This document shows, one piece after another, positions 35,668 through 48,989 of a stretch of 64,000 nucleotides of DNA. Made by a program: the position numbers and the translations under genes. The notes below the pieces were generated by a model, which saw only the letters and a list, made by a program, of their open reading frames with translations, was not told the DNA's origin and ran no database searches. The DNA is taken from positions 164,706,066 to 164,770,065 of the forward strand of contig NC_073695.1 in assembly GCF_029784165.1 (NCBI RefSeq), read 5' to 3'. Source of the DNA: Wyeomyia smithii. Taxonomy: Eukaryota; Arthropoda; Insecta; Diptera; Culicidae. The first letter of the stretch is position 1. Each line of letters opens with the position of its first letter.

Positions 35668-35904
35668 TTGTTTCAGGTGGAGGGGAAATTTGCATCCAAA
35701 CCCCTGAGGTGACCAACCTCAGGGAGTGTGGGGTTGGTTTGAATCAGTGACCGGACCCACTAAAACCCCTCCAGTCTCCAGCCCATAATACTCCCCGGGA
35801 CCACCGCTAGGTATTGCTTCGGGGAGCGGCTTTTGTGCTCTGTGCACCCTCTTGGTTCTTTAGGTATCATTGCTAACTTAGCTAACTAACCTGGAGACTG
35901 GCCG

Positions 35905-38900
35905 TTAGCTAGCACTGGCGTGTCGGTGGTCAACCTGTCGCCTGTTTTGCAATTCTAAAACTATTTGAGAGGCGGCTGTACAAACCGCCCTCCAAATGTT
36001 TGGGTCTTTACACATCCTCCGAACTAGGTTGTCCGGAGTGGTGTCTTGCCCGCTCACTACCATCATGTCGCTCCGCGCATGCACAAAACGAGGGCACACG
36101 AAGAAGACATGCTCAGCAGTTTCTTCCGCATCCGCGCACTCGGGACACATGGGGGACCCCGCATGCCCGAATCTGTGTAGATACTGCCTGAAGCAACCAT
36201 GACCTGACAGAATCTGTGTCAAGTGAAAGTTAACTTCTCCATGGCGCCTCCCGACCCATCCGGATACGTCCGGAATAAGTCGATGCGTCCATCTACCCTT
36301 TACGGAATTGGACCATTCCTGCTGCCATCTGATCATCGAGAATGACCTTCTGGTGCCTCGTATACCCCTTGTGTCACGTTGATCGAAGCATTCTACGTCC
36401 TCCTTAATGGCTATGCTGATAGGCATCATGCCGGACAGGACGCAGATTGCGTCGTATTACACTGTACGGTACGCGCTCACAACCCTCAGGCACATGAGCC
36501 TGTAGGTACTTTCCAGTTTACGACGATGACTGTTGGTACCTAACGCTTTGGACCACGCTGGCCCACCATACCTAAGTATGGACGAAACCACTCTGGCGAG
36601 AAGTTTACGCTTGCTGCCATATACCGCTGAGCTATTGGACATCATTCGAGATAGTCCTGCAGCGGCCGTTGAAGCCCTCTTACAGGCATAGTCGACGTGA
36701 CTCTTAAATGTGAGCTTATCGTCAACCATAACCCCCAAGAGCTTCAAGGAACGCCTTGAGGTAATGGTGCAGTCACCGACTCTGACCACCGCCTGTTGCT
36801 CTAATTTGCGGTTGTTCACAACCGTAACCTCCGTTTTATGGTGCGCTAACTCCAGTTTCCTAGAGTGCATCCAGTCTTCGACCTTGCGTATGCAGTGCGC
36901 GGCCGTCAACTCGACCTCTTCGATCGACTCGCCGTAGGCCTCTAGCGTGATGTCGTCTGCGAAGCCGACGATCACAACCCCTACAGGGAACTTTAGTTTC
37001 AACACCCCGTCATACATGACATTCCACAACACCGGGCCCAGGATGGAACCTTGCGGTACCCCTGCGGTGATTGGGACGCACTTCTGACCCTCCTCCGTGT
37101 TGTAAACTAGTACCCGATTCTGGAAATAATTTTCCAAAATCTTGTACAACGACACCGGTACGTGGACGCTCCTAAGCGCGAGCGCTATGGAGTCCCAACT
37201 GGCGCTATTGAATGCATTCTTCACGTCAAGCGTGACGATTGCGCAATAGCGAATGCCCCAACTCTTACGCTGGAGTGCTACCTCTGCCGTCTTGGTGACG
37301 GAGAGAATAGCATCCAGCGTGGATCTACCTTTCCGGAAGCCGAACTGGTTACTTGCCAGACCGTTTACACCCTCTGTGTACTTCACCAGTCTGTTGAGGA
37401 TAATCCTCTCAAGCACCTTGCCCGTAGTGTCCAGCAGACAGATAGGTCTGTATGCCGATGGGTCCCCTGGCGGTTTCCCAGCCTTCGGCAACAGCACCAA
37501 TCTCTGTCGCTTCCACCTGTCCGGAAAGAGGCAGTCATCCAGGCACTTCTGCATGACTGCTCGAAATAGATCGGGGGCCACTTTCATGGCCGTCCTGATG
37601 GCCAAGTTCGGGATTCCATCCGGTCCCGGTGCCTTGCTCACCTTTAGGGAGTTGGCGATCACGATGAGTTCCTCATTCGTAACCCTTACCTCCTCCACAA
37701 CCTCTGCACGGCTGCCGTCTCTCACGGATTGGATGCCCGGCAGGTTGGCCGACCATCCCTGGTCTGTGTCTGAGATACTGGAACGTCGGACGTGAGACTC
37801 AGCAACCGGAGGCCAAGGATTTGGCTCGTGTCGTGGAAAGAGTCCCTCGATGATACGCTCCAGCATCGCTGGTGATCGTTCTGCAGGCGCCAACACGCCT
37901 TTGGTCTTCGCCATTACGACTCTGTAGGCGTTGCCCCACGGATTCGTATTGGCACTCGCGCATAGCCTATCGAAGCAGGCCCTTTTGCTCGCCTTTATCG
38001 CACTTTTAAGCGCCGATCTTGCAGATCCGAATACTACACGGCGCTCTACCCTCTGTGCATCGGTACGTGCACGTTGCAACATCCGTCTTGCACGGAGGCA
38101 CGCGCTACGGAGGTCCGCTATCGCGTCGGTCCACCAGTATACCGGTGACTTACCATTCCTAGGTTGGCGGGTCCTAGGCATGGTGGCGTCGCACGCCCGC
38201 GATAATGTGGCAACTAATTGGTCAGCACTCGGGCGGAGCCAACTGCCCCCCTCGCGCTCTCTTCTCATTGCTTCTGCAAATACCTCGGCATCGAAATGCG
38301 ATGTCTTCCACCCGCGGACGGTCGGAGTATTGGCTCTACCCGTCGCCTGCCGCCTCACGTTCTGGACTACGCTATAGCAGACCGACTGGTGGTCACTATA
38401 GGTGTAGCCATCGTCTACCCTCCAGTTCACGATCAGTCCTGGGCTGGAGAACGTCACGTCGATGATCGACTCCGCACCATTTCTGCTGAATGTACACTTG
38501 GTTCCAACGTTGGCCAGATCTAGGTTGAGCTTTGCCAAAGCTTCCAACAAGATATGACCCCTCCGGCTCGTGCGGCGGCTTCCCCACTCAACAGCCCAAG
38601 CGTTGAAGTCGCCCGCCACTACTAAGGGTGTTAGTCCCGTCAGCTCCATAGATAACAAATCGACCATCTGGGTGAACCTTTCGATAGACCAACGCGGCGG
38701 AGCATAACAACTGCAGTAGAACACTCCGTCCACCTTGGCAACCGCGTATCCTTCATTTGAGGTTGACACAACCTCCTGAACCGGGAACTTGCTGGTCGTG
38801 CATATGGCCGCCGTACTGGACTTATCTGCAACCCAATTACCGTTTCCGGGAGGGATGCAGTAGGGGTCCGATACGATTGCGATGTCCGACCGCGACTCAG

Positions 38901-38967
38901 ACGCTGCTTGGTATAGCAGCTGCTGTGCCGCATAGCAATGGTTCAGGTTCAATTGTGTCACCCTCAC
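35905..38967 (-). pseudogene. R1-clade ORF2: endonuclease, reverse transcriptase, CCHC tail
   Basis: 836 codons are open from 38967 to a TAA at 36457-36459. The same frame then continues for 184 codons to 35905, so a single nonsense codon interrupts about 1,020 residues. Endonuclease: L-N-L-N-H-C near the start, G-D-F-N-A-W-A-V-E-W-G and Y-S-D-H-Q-S-V. Reverse transcriptase: Y-R-P-I-C-L-L, F-G-F-R-K-G-R-S-T, A-G-V-P-Q-G-S-I-L-G-P and an intact F-A-D-D. C-terminus: C-P-E-C-A-D-A-E-E-T-A-E-H-V-F-F-V-C, the R1-type knuckle. There is no ATG at the start; a GTG overlaps the ORF1 stop (GTGA at 38964-38967), suggesting coupled or shifted translation. Confidence 0.92.
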
Positions 38968-40337
38968 GCCCGTGGTTTCGTGGCCGCCTTACCGGCTGGG
39001 CACCGTGGTCCTCCCATAAAGTGCTTGGCGTCCCGTTTTCCAGTACATACCAAGCACTTGGGAGGCTCCCCGCAGTCTTTAGCTTTATGGCCAGCACCAC
39101 CACAACGCCTACATAACTGGCTCCTATCCTCCCTCGAAACACCTGAAGCAAACGTCCGGCTGCTGGAGTATGCTCAGGGGACATACTGACCAGCCAACTT
39201 CAGGGCCAGAGTTGCATCGGCCGATTCAAGCCGGAAAGTGGCCACCTGGGTCCCCGCTGGACCCTTCCGGAGGCGAATTACCTCAGTGGCTACTTCCACT
39301 CCGCACTTCTCCTTGAGGGCCTGTGCAATATCGCACCTCTCGGTGATTTCATCCAGGTTTTTGAGCTGGAGAGTCACCTCTGAGGTGAGTGCCCGAATTT
39401 GCACATCTTTCCCGAGGACCTGCTCGGCTACCGTCTTGTAGGCAGCGCCCTTGTTTTTAGCATCCTTACGAAGCTCAAGGATCATCTCGCCGGTGCGAGA
39501 ACGGCGGATGGTCCGCACATCCGCTCCCAGATCCTTGAGCTGGGTTTCGCCTCTCATTTTCTTCAAGACTTCGGAGTACTTGGACCCATCCGTCTTGAGT
39601 ATGAGGGCGTCGCCCCTGCTTCGCGCCTTCTTTCCCATTTTTGGACGATTTGTCGCCTTCTCGTCGTTGCGCTTGCTGTCTTTTTGGCGCTTCCTTCCTC
39701 CCACGGTAACCCAAGGGTTTCCCGTAGCTGCCACTTCGGCAGACTTTTCGGCGGACTTGGAGGCCGTTGGTGTGCTGTCTCGCGGGCTTAGCACAACCAA
39801 CCGTTTCTTGCTGTTCTCGGGTGCTTCCCCCGGAGACTGCCTTGCTCTTTTTGCGGCTGACCCGGAAGCGCAAACCGCTGCAAACGTGCAGGTGTCCGTT
39901 TGGACCGACTTCGTCGCCCTTCCGGTCACCTCCGTTGCATTCTTCTCTGCAGCCACCGCTCTTGCCTTGAGCTCGGCGTGCTCCTTCTTCGCAGCATCGA
40001 CGGAGGACCGAAGCATGTAGAGAGCCTGCTTCAGGTACTTCGTCGTGTTGGTGCGACTTTTCGCAAACTCGATTATGGCATCGAGCTGCTCCGACAGCGC
40101 TACTACCTTCGGTAGCGTGTCTCGCTGTCTTCCGACCGCCTTTATCAACAGTGGACCAGCCACTGCGATGTCTTGCGTCGATCCGGTAGGCGTACTGCCT
40201 TTGCCGTCTTCGCAGGCGTCCTTTACTGCATCCATCTCCGCCTTTCTCGGCGGAGACCTCTGGATGCCTCCTCGTGCAAACGGGTTTTTCAACCCATCTG
40301 CGCCCAATTGTTGATCTTCATTATTTTCATTGTTCAT
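38964..40337 (-). pseudogene. R1-clade ORF1 (gag-like), knuckle region damaged
   Basis: ATG at 40335-40337. 387 residues are open to a TGA near 39174. The middle has an Ala/Lys/Glu-rich predicted coiled coil (A-A-K-K-E-H-A-E-L-K-A-R) and a basic stretch. The C-terminal part (R-S-R-T-G-E-M-I-L-E-L, I-R-L-R-K-G-P-A-G-T-Q) resembles R1 ORF1 just before the zinc knuckles. Beyond the stop the same frame still encodes C-R-R-C-G-G-A-G-H-K-A-K-D-C and C-L-V-C-T-G-K-R-D-A-K-H-F (about 39115-39000). The first knuckle (C-F-R-C near 39140) is shortened and out of frame. Confidence 0.85.
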
Positions 40338-40992
40338 TTTTGTTAAGTGGGTCCCCCTTCCAGCCGCTATCCTTATCCATACTGGAGTGGTCGCCTATCT
40401 GGTCCCATGGTAGTCTATGCCGAAGCAGTGAGGCCATGGCTAGGGGCGGCTGCCATAGCGCTATATGAGCAACTATGACACCCCCGACCGGCGCAAGTCA
40501 GGAAAGGACATCTGATCCCACTCCTGCCCGGTTCCCACCGGGCAATGAATTTGGAACGTACTGGAAGGCCTGCCAGGTTTTACGGGACGGAGACCCCTGC
40601 ACCGGTTGTTGTCTCGCCGTTTCAAGCCGTTGTCACACGACCTTACTAAGGGAGCTCGGCGCAGGTGCCAGCCCAGAATCGTAGTACGAAAACAAAATCC
40701 GACTCTTATCATATGACGTTGCGACCAGTTGCCGTAATTGGGAACTTACTGGCATCAATCCCAATGGGCGAATTAGTGCATTTGGGTGGTGGGAGCGGCA
40801 CTATTCGCTCCGTCAGAGCTGCTTCCGGATAATGTGGCTTTTGCGAGAATTCGGCGGCCCAATGCCTGAGTCTCACCACAACCTAGGCTAGCTCTCGCTG
40901 ATGGTCCGGGACTTGCAGTTGCTTGCAGTGAGCACTTCCGTGGCCTACGGTAATCGCCAAATACCGACCCGTGGTGGCATACAGCTCTGCCA

Positions 40993-41329
<337 letters not shown>

Positions 41330-41624
41330 CATTACAAACATTTCCCCCCTATTAAAAAAAATAAAATTGGCGTTCTAGTTACGACATATTCGGTTCCAGA
41401 CCTGCTGTCGGTTTAATCAGTCTGTTCTGTGGTATTGCCGTTATTGTCTTATCTGAAGCATGACGTAATGAACACACCATGGTTGAGAGCAAACATGAAG
41501 TTTACAAATAAAAATGAACCATATTTTGTCATGTATCGTTTCTCGTGAAATAAAATTATTTTTATATTAAGTTTATCGGATAAGATCGTCAAGCGTTTAA
41601 TTTTAATTTCCTTCATTATTCCAG

Positions 41625-41883
41625 TCTAAAGTCTCATCTCCAACTGCCAGCGGCGCTAGCGTGACCATAACAAATCCCTTCTTATCGTCACCTTCAGCGA
41701 CAAAACGCAATGTCGACGATTTATTTGGGGGAGACGCTAATACACAGTCATCTGAAATTGAATCAAAGGCTTCCGATGACTTGCTTCAACTAGGCAATCC
41801 ATTTGCGGATATGTTTGGAACATCGCAATCAGCGCAACCGGTAACAATGACCACAGCTGCGAACAGCATGTGGATAAGCAATG
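41625..41883 (+). CDS. lap: lap exon: NPF/DLF-rich tail (1)
   Basis: Acceptor ATTATTCCAG, donor GTAGTG; phase 0 in, phase 1 out; 86 residues. Contains T-N-P-F-L, D-D-L-F-G-G, D-D-L-L-Q-L-G-N-P-F-A-D-M-F-G. N-P-F binds EH-domain proteins (Eps15, intersectin), and D-L-F/D-L-L motifs bind clathrin or AP-2. The start S-K-V joins M-N-Q-Y-K from the previous exon as in LAP/PICALM. The start is only about 300 bp right of (TA)n array 3. Confidence 0.93.
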
Positions 41884-41942
41884 GTAGTGTAATTGCAAAG
41901 GTACTATTGAGGTTGCTTTTTTATGATTGATAATCATTTCAG

Positions 41943-42044
41943 GTATTAATGGAAGTTCCACTGCAGCGATACCACCCAGCACAGCTAACACGTTCGTGTC
42001 GGATAGCAATTTCTCTTCTGTATTTGGTAATACAGACCCAGTTG
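41943..42044 (+). CDS. lap: lap exon: unstructured tail (2)
   Basis: 34 residues after a 59-bp intron (acceptor AATCATTTCAG, donor GTAAGA). Ser/Thr/Asn-rich with F-V-S-D-S-N-F-S-S-V-F-G, an F-x-x-x-F-G pattern. Phase 1 on both sides, so skipping it would keep the frame; it could be a cassette exon. Confidence 0.85.
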
Positions 42045-43026
42045 GTAAGACAATCTTTAGCGAAAGCATTGCTTTGTTCATAAATCTAATATGTTGAAGC
42101 GCACTTCCATCTGTTTTCTTATTGTTTCTAACCCTCAACTCTATTTTTTTATAAAGCATAAGTGTTCACTGATTTGAATCTCAAAAGAAGACGCATGTTA
42201 GCTATAATTTTAGACTGAATCATTTTGTTTATATTTTTTTGCATTTTTCTCGATCACAAGACTTCTTTTTCAAAATTTTCGCCATAAACCCTAAAAAATC
42301 TTAAACTCTACATAGATACACAACAAGCTGGAATCCAGAATAAACAACAGTGTTATTATCATAACACATTATCATAATGAGCAGTTGTTAATGAAATATG
42401 CTATATTAATTAATTTTTTTGAAATTTGCTTTATTACGTCCAAAGTCGCTCTTCGTCTGCACATCAAAAAAACTTTATGTCGAATCGAATCGGAATTGCC
42501 TCCATCGCTTATGATAGAAAATTCCAGAATATTCCACGCAAATTGAATTGATATTGCACATAATTTCTAAACAAAATCGTGGTTTACATCAGAAGCAACT
42601 GAAAATTAAATGATAAAATATTTTACGTTACTTGTAATATTTTTTTTGTGTTCGAACGTGCTTAAACCGTTGGCATTCTAACTAACCTTCCGAATGATGC
42701 AAATGCTTGAGCTTATTTCGTTTTTTTTTTTGGAAAAAAAACCCACATATTCAAACGAAACAGTTTGATTCTAATATAATACTAAAGACGAAGGAGCTTT
42801 TTACCTTTGTTAGGTTCCTTAACAATAACATTACGATATGAAGTAAGACGCTTATTAAAAGCTCAACAGGACGATTGACAGACTTTTCTGTAAATAAAAC
42901 TAAATCTACTGAAGTCGACAAAATCGGTTGAGTTGATTGATCACTAGTGAACAATCGATTATATCTGTAGATGTCTAGACAAATAAAATCATGTCCAAAC
43001 CACGCCATACACTGAATGATATATTT
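42045..43026. other. lap intron sequence, unremarkable
   Basis: Start of the 6.5-kb intron 42045-48513. AT-rich, nothing recognised. Confidence 0.4.
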
Positions 43027-43204
43027 GAAACACGACACGACGTGTATTATAACACCACTTAGTGTTAGACAGGGCGACGATTGAAACACCGGTACCGGAA
43101 ATATAACACTGACACAGGCACCGGTGTTTCGGTAGCCGCCCTGCGTGCCGTAGATTCAACACTAACATTAAATGGTAGCTGCAAAACACGCTGTGTCGTG
43201 TTTC
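43027..43204. repeat. Imperfect fold-back element
   Basis: Left arm 43027-43093 (starts 'gaaacacgacacgacgtgt', ends 'gaaacaccggt') pairs imperfectly with right arm 43120-43204 (starts 'accggtgtttcggtagccgccc', ends 'gtgtcgtgtttc'). Probably a MITE; ends and target duplication not resolved. Confidence 0.65.
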
Positions 43205-44606
43205 TATGCAAAAACTGCATCCGGGCAGCACACCATGATTAGTTGAAATCAGATTTTGAGCAAAACCTGATTTGTTCGGTATATTAGTCAGATAATTAGC
43301 TGCACTCGATCCTGTGTGCTTAGTGGTATTTACCAACTTTCAACATTTCAATGAGACTTCATTTACATGAAGTGAAGTAAAGATATTTGAAAACGTTATT
43401 TCTCATTACCGTGCAGACGGTGTAACACACAAATGAACAAAGAGTGAGGCTTATAGCAAACTTATAGCAACCTAACTTCTGTCGAAACTCTTCTTTATTT
43501 GCTCAATTTTGACCCAGTATTGACCTAGCGTGCTGCCCAAAGCGTACTGTAAAATTGGTCAGCTTCAACCCGCCACCGCACGTGCTTAATTCGTAAACAA
43601 TCATCTAGTATCTCCTTCTTACTTGCGTCGTAAATTGCGATGTCGTTTCTTTATTCCTCGTCAGATTTGCCCGACACATTGGAATTAAGAAATTCGATAT
43701 AAGTGAGCTTATAAATGCTCCAAGTGTGCAAAGTAAACAATCTTATGCGTAGGGTTTCAAACTACTTCGATAGGTTTTCTACAGCATTGTGTACAGTGGG
43801 ATGAGCGAACGGCTCACGAGCCGGTTGTATTAACCGGTTCTTAGAAAAGAGCGAACGAATGAGCAGTTCACGGAAATAAACCACGGTTTTTGGAGCGCTC
43901 CAACACTTATAGTTCGCCAACACGAGCTGTCAACGCACGTAAATCATTCAAATCATTGTGTTCATTTGAATCGGTTAGCCGCTCACAGAGAAGACCTGTT
44001 TTGTCCACCGCTACTAAATACTTTTCCGAAGACTGCTTCTTTTAATCGCACAGCTTGAAACACAAAGTAAAGCTTTTTACTAAATCGCTGCTTGTGGTGA
44101 ATGCGAGGTAATTTTTATCATAAATTAAGTAAAATTTGACTCACTTTAGTCAAAACTGGATCTACCCTAAATAACTAGAGTAACATGTCACGGAGCTTAT
44201 TTAAAATCTTTTAAGGGGTGATAGAGAACCCTATTTTAAGAAAAAAAAACCTTCTACGCATATGGCCAAAATTTAACTACTGCAGAGTTATCCCCTTTTC
44301 AATTTTCGGTTATGTTTGCTTTAAGGAGGTCTAGCACAATAAGTGTGATAGCTAGCTCAATTATGTTGGTTTCGTTGGATAGCTGAGTAAATTTTGTAAT
44401 CAAGAGTGTTTTAAAAAACGTCGAATTGGAGAGAAAAAGAAGCACTTAGAAACAAATGTGAAATCAAATGTTATTTGAGAGCTAAGCTTGCAATTTTCAC
44501 TTTAAATTGTGTGATAAACATGGGTTTTGTTGTTAAGTAAATTGAACATCGAAACTAACTAAATAAAACATTCTACTCTACAAGTTGTTCTTTGACACCA
44601 AGCATC
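43205..44606. other. Intron sequence with possible hAT-like MITE
   Basis: Around 43796-44025 there are repeated 'gagcgaacg' and 'ccggttgtattaaccgg' words and end-like sequences 'cagtggga' and 'tccaccgcta', which may be a hAT-related element. The rest is AT-rich without recognised features. Confidence 0.35.
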
Positions 44607-44799
44607 TAGCTCTTTCAGTTTAGCTGCTATTTTATTTTAAAAGTAATAAGCTGCCTTCATTTAGTGTTTTAGTTTAAGTTTTAGTTAAACACTAAGATTC
44701 ACAATTTTCTGCTCTACTGTATTTACGTAGACGCGTCGTTGGATGAAAGCGCAGCTTTTTGCTTTTAAAGTGAAATAGTAGCTAAATTAAAAGAGTTAG
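44607..44799. repeat. Imperfect fold-back element
   Basis: 'tagctctttcagtttagctg' at the left pairs with 'tagctaaattaaaagagtta' at the right. The inner parts also pair (ttttaaaag / cttttaaa; aagctgc / gcagctt). Likely an old MITE. Confidence 0.55.
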
Positions 44800-45718
44800 A
44801 TACTACACATAGAAAATAAAATTTGCAAATGGGATGGGTTACGAGTTCCTTTACGTAACCCGGAACCAATATCCCACATCATGGAAGATGACAAAAAAAT
44901 TTGTTCCATTTTAGTTCCTTTTTACTAGCTCTCCACGTTATCAATAAAAAACAATTCCAAAACTAGTACAGTTTGAATCGCGTTGGATATGCGGACCGAA
45001 CAACAAAATGAACGGTCACTTAAAAATGAGTAAAACAGAAAAATATACTGAGTAATAGTTATTCAGTTTTGCTAATCATTGTTTCTCATTTTTCGACATT
45101 TAGATTGTAAAATACGAAACTGAGTCGCTTTTACTCAATTTAGAGTAAAATTGAACAAGTGTGTAGTGAGGGAAGTGTTTTGTTCGATATTCGATATTTT
45201 ATATGCAGCTTAGATTATAGAGTTATATCATCCATACCAAATGACCTTTTGTTCAATATCGGTCATTTTCGATTTGAATGAATGATTGCGCACGTATTTG
45301 GTTCAACAAACTAAGTATTTTTCACATATGGAGGATTTCCTTAAACCCAAGAATAATTTACTAGAAGGGCATATGCATTTGAGCACATCTGTTCACCTGA
45401 AGAACCAAATACGAGACAAAATCTCTTTATTTTAAGTATCGGCATTTAGCGGTGAAGAGGACGCATTTTACACTCGAAATTCTATTACGCTTATATTCCA
45501 TTCATTCAGCAAAAGGACTGTATGAGCTCTCGCCGCTTTTCCGCCGAGAGAATCTTTTGTTCTCCCCGGTACTGGTATAGCGAGGGGTGCCTTTTCATGA
45601 TAATCGTACAGTACCACCCGCATACGTGCAACGGTTTTTATGCAGATATATTTTTAATGAATTTCATTGTTGCCCAAGTTGAAAACTGAATATCTTGACT
45701 AACGACAATCATTATTTT

Positions 45719-45892
45719 ACATTGTACCCAATGTCGTAAGCAGTGCTGTGTATAGCGCGTCTGATATGCAATACTCGCAATGTTAGGTATAAAAACGGTA
45801 CTTCTTCTCGTACCGTTTTTATACCTAACATTGCGAGTATTGCATATCAGACGCGCTATACACAGCACTGCTTACGACATTGGGTACAATGT
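45719..45892. repeat. Perfect 83-bp inverted repeat with 8-nt loop
   Basis: Arms 45719-45801 and 45810-45892 are exact reverse complements over 83 bases; the loop is TTCTTCTC. Outside the arms, 'cgacaa' and 'ttgtcg' continue the pairing after an 11-base interruption on the left. Mirror-image open frames on the two strands are explained by the palindrome. A transcript would form a long perfect hairpin. Confidence 0.97.
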
Positions 45893-47280
45893 TGTCGTAG
45901 GTCGAGAAATTCGGTTTCCAAGTCCAACGAAAATATTAAAGTAAATCAACTAACAGGTAAATATAGTTTCAACAGTCGCGAGGTGTACGATCCAAGAACA
46001 TTTGTTAAACAATGTTTGAATGGTTGAAAGATTTTTAGTTTAATTTGTTCTATTGACGTTGATTGTGAATTGCTACTAAATTTCCGCTTTAAAGATCTCT
46101 TGAATGCGGTCCTGTCTTAACTTGATTTTGATAGATTCAACTATTCAAGATCACCTTTTTGCCTGGTCATTGAAACAAAAAAGTTTTTTTGTGCATGTTC
46201 AAACTATTGGAGCCAAACTATTGTTCGAACGATGCACTGTAAAATCAATGTAGGATGGAACAGCAAAAAATGAATGCGAAAGCTTGGGCACCGATTTGCT
46301 GCAGAGTTTTGCATATCTGCTCTGTGATTTGAGCTTAGGTTTTATTCAAAGCGTTGTAGCTTGTATGCTGCTTGTGTAGCTGTAAGTTGCATAGAATTTT
46401 TTTCTGAGAATGAATTTTAGGGTACTGTTGAAAATATTGCAGGGTAAGGCCCATAAATCGCTCACTTTATTTAAGACAAACTGCACACAAACTTTCATCA
46501 AAGATATTCCTTATTTTCGGCTCGGTGTAAGTTATTTTAGAATCAGAATATGAAAGCGGTCAATCAAAAGTTCAAAATGCAATATTATAAATTTTCAGTA
46601 TTTACTGTATTACTGTATTCTGTATACGCCATTTAAGAAAATTACTCATGAGTCTTAATAAGTTATGGTTATGTTCACATTCACGGAGATATTTTTCCGT
46701 GAATGGAATAATTCAATAAACGGTGGTAACTTTTGACTTTTTTCAAATAGCGCCGCAATATTCGGAAGAGTTTAGTATGAAATGCATTTTTCCCTGTCAG
46801 AATTGAATGAGGTTCAATGTCATTGAAAATATAATGAATTCGCAAAAACTTGAGTGTGTTTTTTTAGAATATGTGTTAATTAATCACTATTATCATTAAT
46901 TCGGGTGGTCCAGTAGTTTTTTTTTTTAACATTTCACTACAGTATTGAAAACTTGATTGCTTGTTGTCGAATAAAGTTTAAAAGAAAACCTTGCGGTATC
47001 CATGTTTGTACATGTTTTCGAGTAGAAAGTTTTCTGTGTGCTTGTCACTTATACCAATAAAAAAATTCATTCCCATTGAAGTGTCTAACTGAATATTTTC
47101 GACGAAGGTTGTTAAAATGTAAAATGAAAATCTTCTTATGTATTCAAAAAGTTATGTAAATTAATAAAAAGTCATTTTTTGGCTTTCCTTGAGCTGTTTT
47201 CATCAGCCACTGTTATTAGAGTGACAAATACGTAAATTACAATAGGCTTTCGATTAATTGCATTATTCAATTGCTGCAGC
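45893..47280. other. Intron sequence, no element recognised
   Basis: AT-rich. Nothing recognised between the hairpin and the TA array. Confidence 0.4.
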
Positions 47281-47967
<687 letters not shown>

Positions 47968-48513
47968 CATACATTTTTTTTTTATTTTTATTTTTTTTCA
48001 CAATCAAGCTTCACTATATTATTCGAATGATAGAAAGGTTTTTTTCTAGTTGGTGGCACAATAGAAACACGTTTTTTTTTACAAAAAACTGTAAAAAATA
48101 TTAGAGACACCCCGCTTTTGATTAATATGCACTGTAGTTGAATGAGTACACTGGTTATAATTGATGGTGTTATTCTTCTGATTTATGTGATTGCTAGACA
48201 TCACATTGCGATACTTGTTAGCGTAAGAAAAAAAATACGCTCGATCGCTGCAAATATAACATTAAAATTTTTCATATGATTTATGAAAACTTATTTCGAA
48301 ACTGTCGTGCAATTACCGTCGTCAATCTTAAATTGCATTATAAAATCTATGAACGTTATTGCAATTAGCAATGGAAGGTTGTGAAATGTTGAACTCGAGA
48401 ATATTGGATTCCGCTCTGGTAGAAAAGACGTAATTTGTAGTATAGCTTGAATTGACTCAATTGTTGGGTATTATTAATCTAAACAAATCCGAATACATTT
48501 TATCGTTTGCAAG
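47968..48513. other. Intron sequence before lap exon
   Basis: AT-rich; ends in the acceptor 'tatcgtttgcaag' at 48513. Confidence 0.45.
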
Positions 48514-48989
48514 CAGCGCTGGATAGCTCCGTGCCGAATCCGTTTTTAATTGATGAGTTGGATGGTGGTAGCCAGCAACAGTTTGCACCAGCGCAAATAC
48601 AACCACAACAGCAAAAAATGCCAGGTGATAACACCCATGGAGGGATTACTTCTAGTTGTTCTACTAGCGCACATAGACCTGGACCACCAATGCGTCCACC
48701 GCCGCCACAAAGTGTGTGCCCGCAATTGATCTCGTCGCCAGCACATCAACAAACTCCGCCAAAAAGCGCTTTCGATGATTTGAATGAATCTATTCGGTTT
48801 GCAATGGAAGGTTCTCCTTCCAAACAAGCCTCTAATGCTGACGGTAAACAAATATCGTCCATCGTACAAGAATCGAGTGGCGTTGCGGAGGCAGTTGGTG
48901 GTTCACAGCACATGGCACCTCAGCAACAAACGTATATGTCTACTTCATCAGCAGCAAACCAGTCATTGATTGGAGGTCCACTAGCTTAA
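48514..48989 (+). CDS. lap: lap exon: Pro/Gln-rich tail (3), splice end uncertain
   Basis: Enters in phase 1 with A-L-D-S-S-V-P-N-P-F-L-I-D-E-L, an N-P-F motif plus acidic context. A Gln/Pro-rich stretch (P-P-M-R-P-P-P-P-Q) and F-D-D-L-N-E-S-I-R-F-A-M-E-G follow, the latter typical of insect LAP. Reading on gives a TAA at 48987-48989, a possible short isoform. For joining to 51822 (which needs phase 1), the best donor is GTAAAC at 48844; weaker phase-1 sites lie further right. An acceptor at 48516 instead of 48513 is equally possible (one residue less). Confidence 0.88.

Noticed and set aside
45638..46027. Near-identical proteins on both strands
   Set aside because: Mirror products of the perfect palindrome at 45719-45892.
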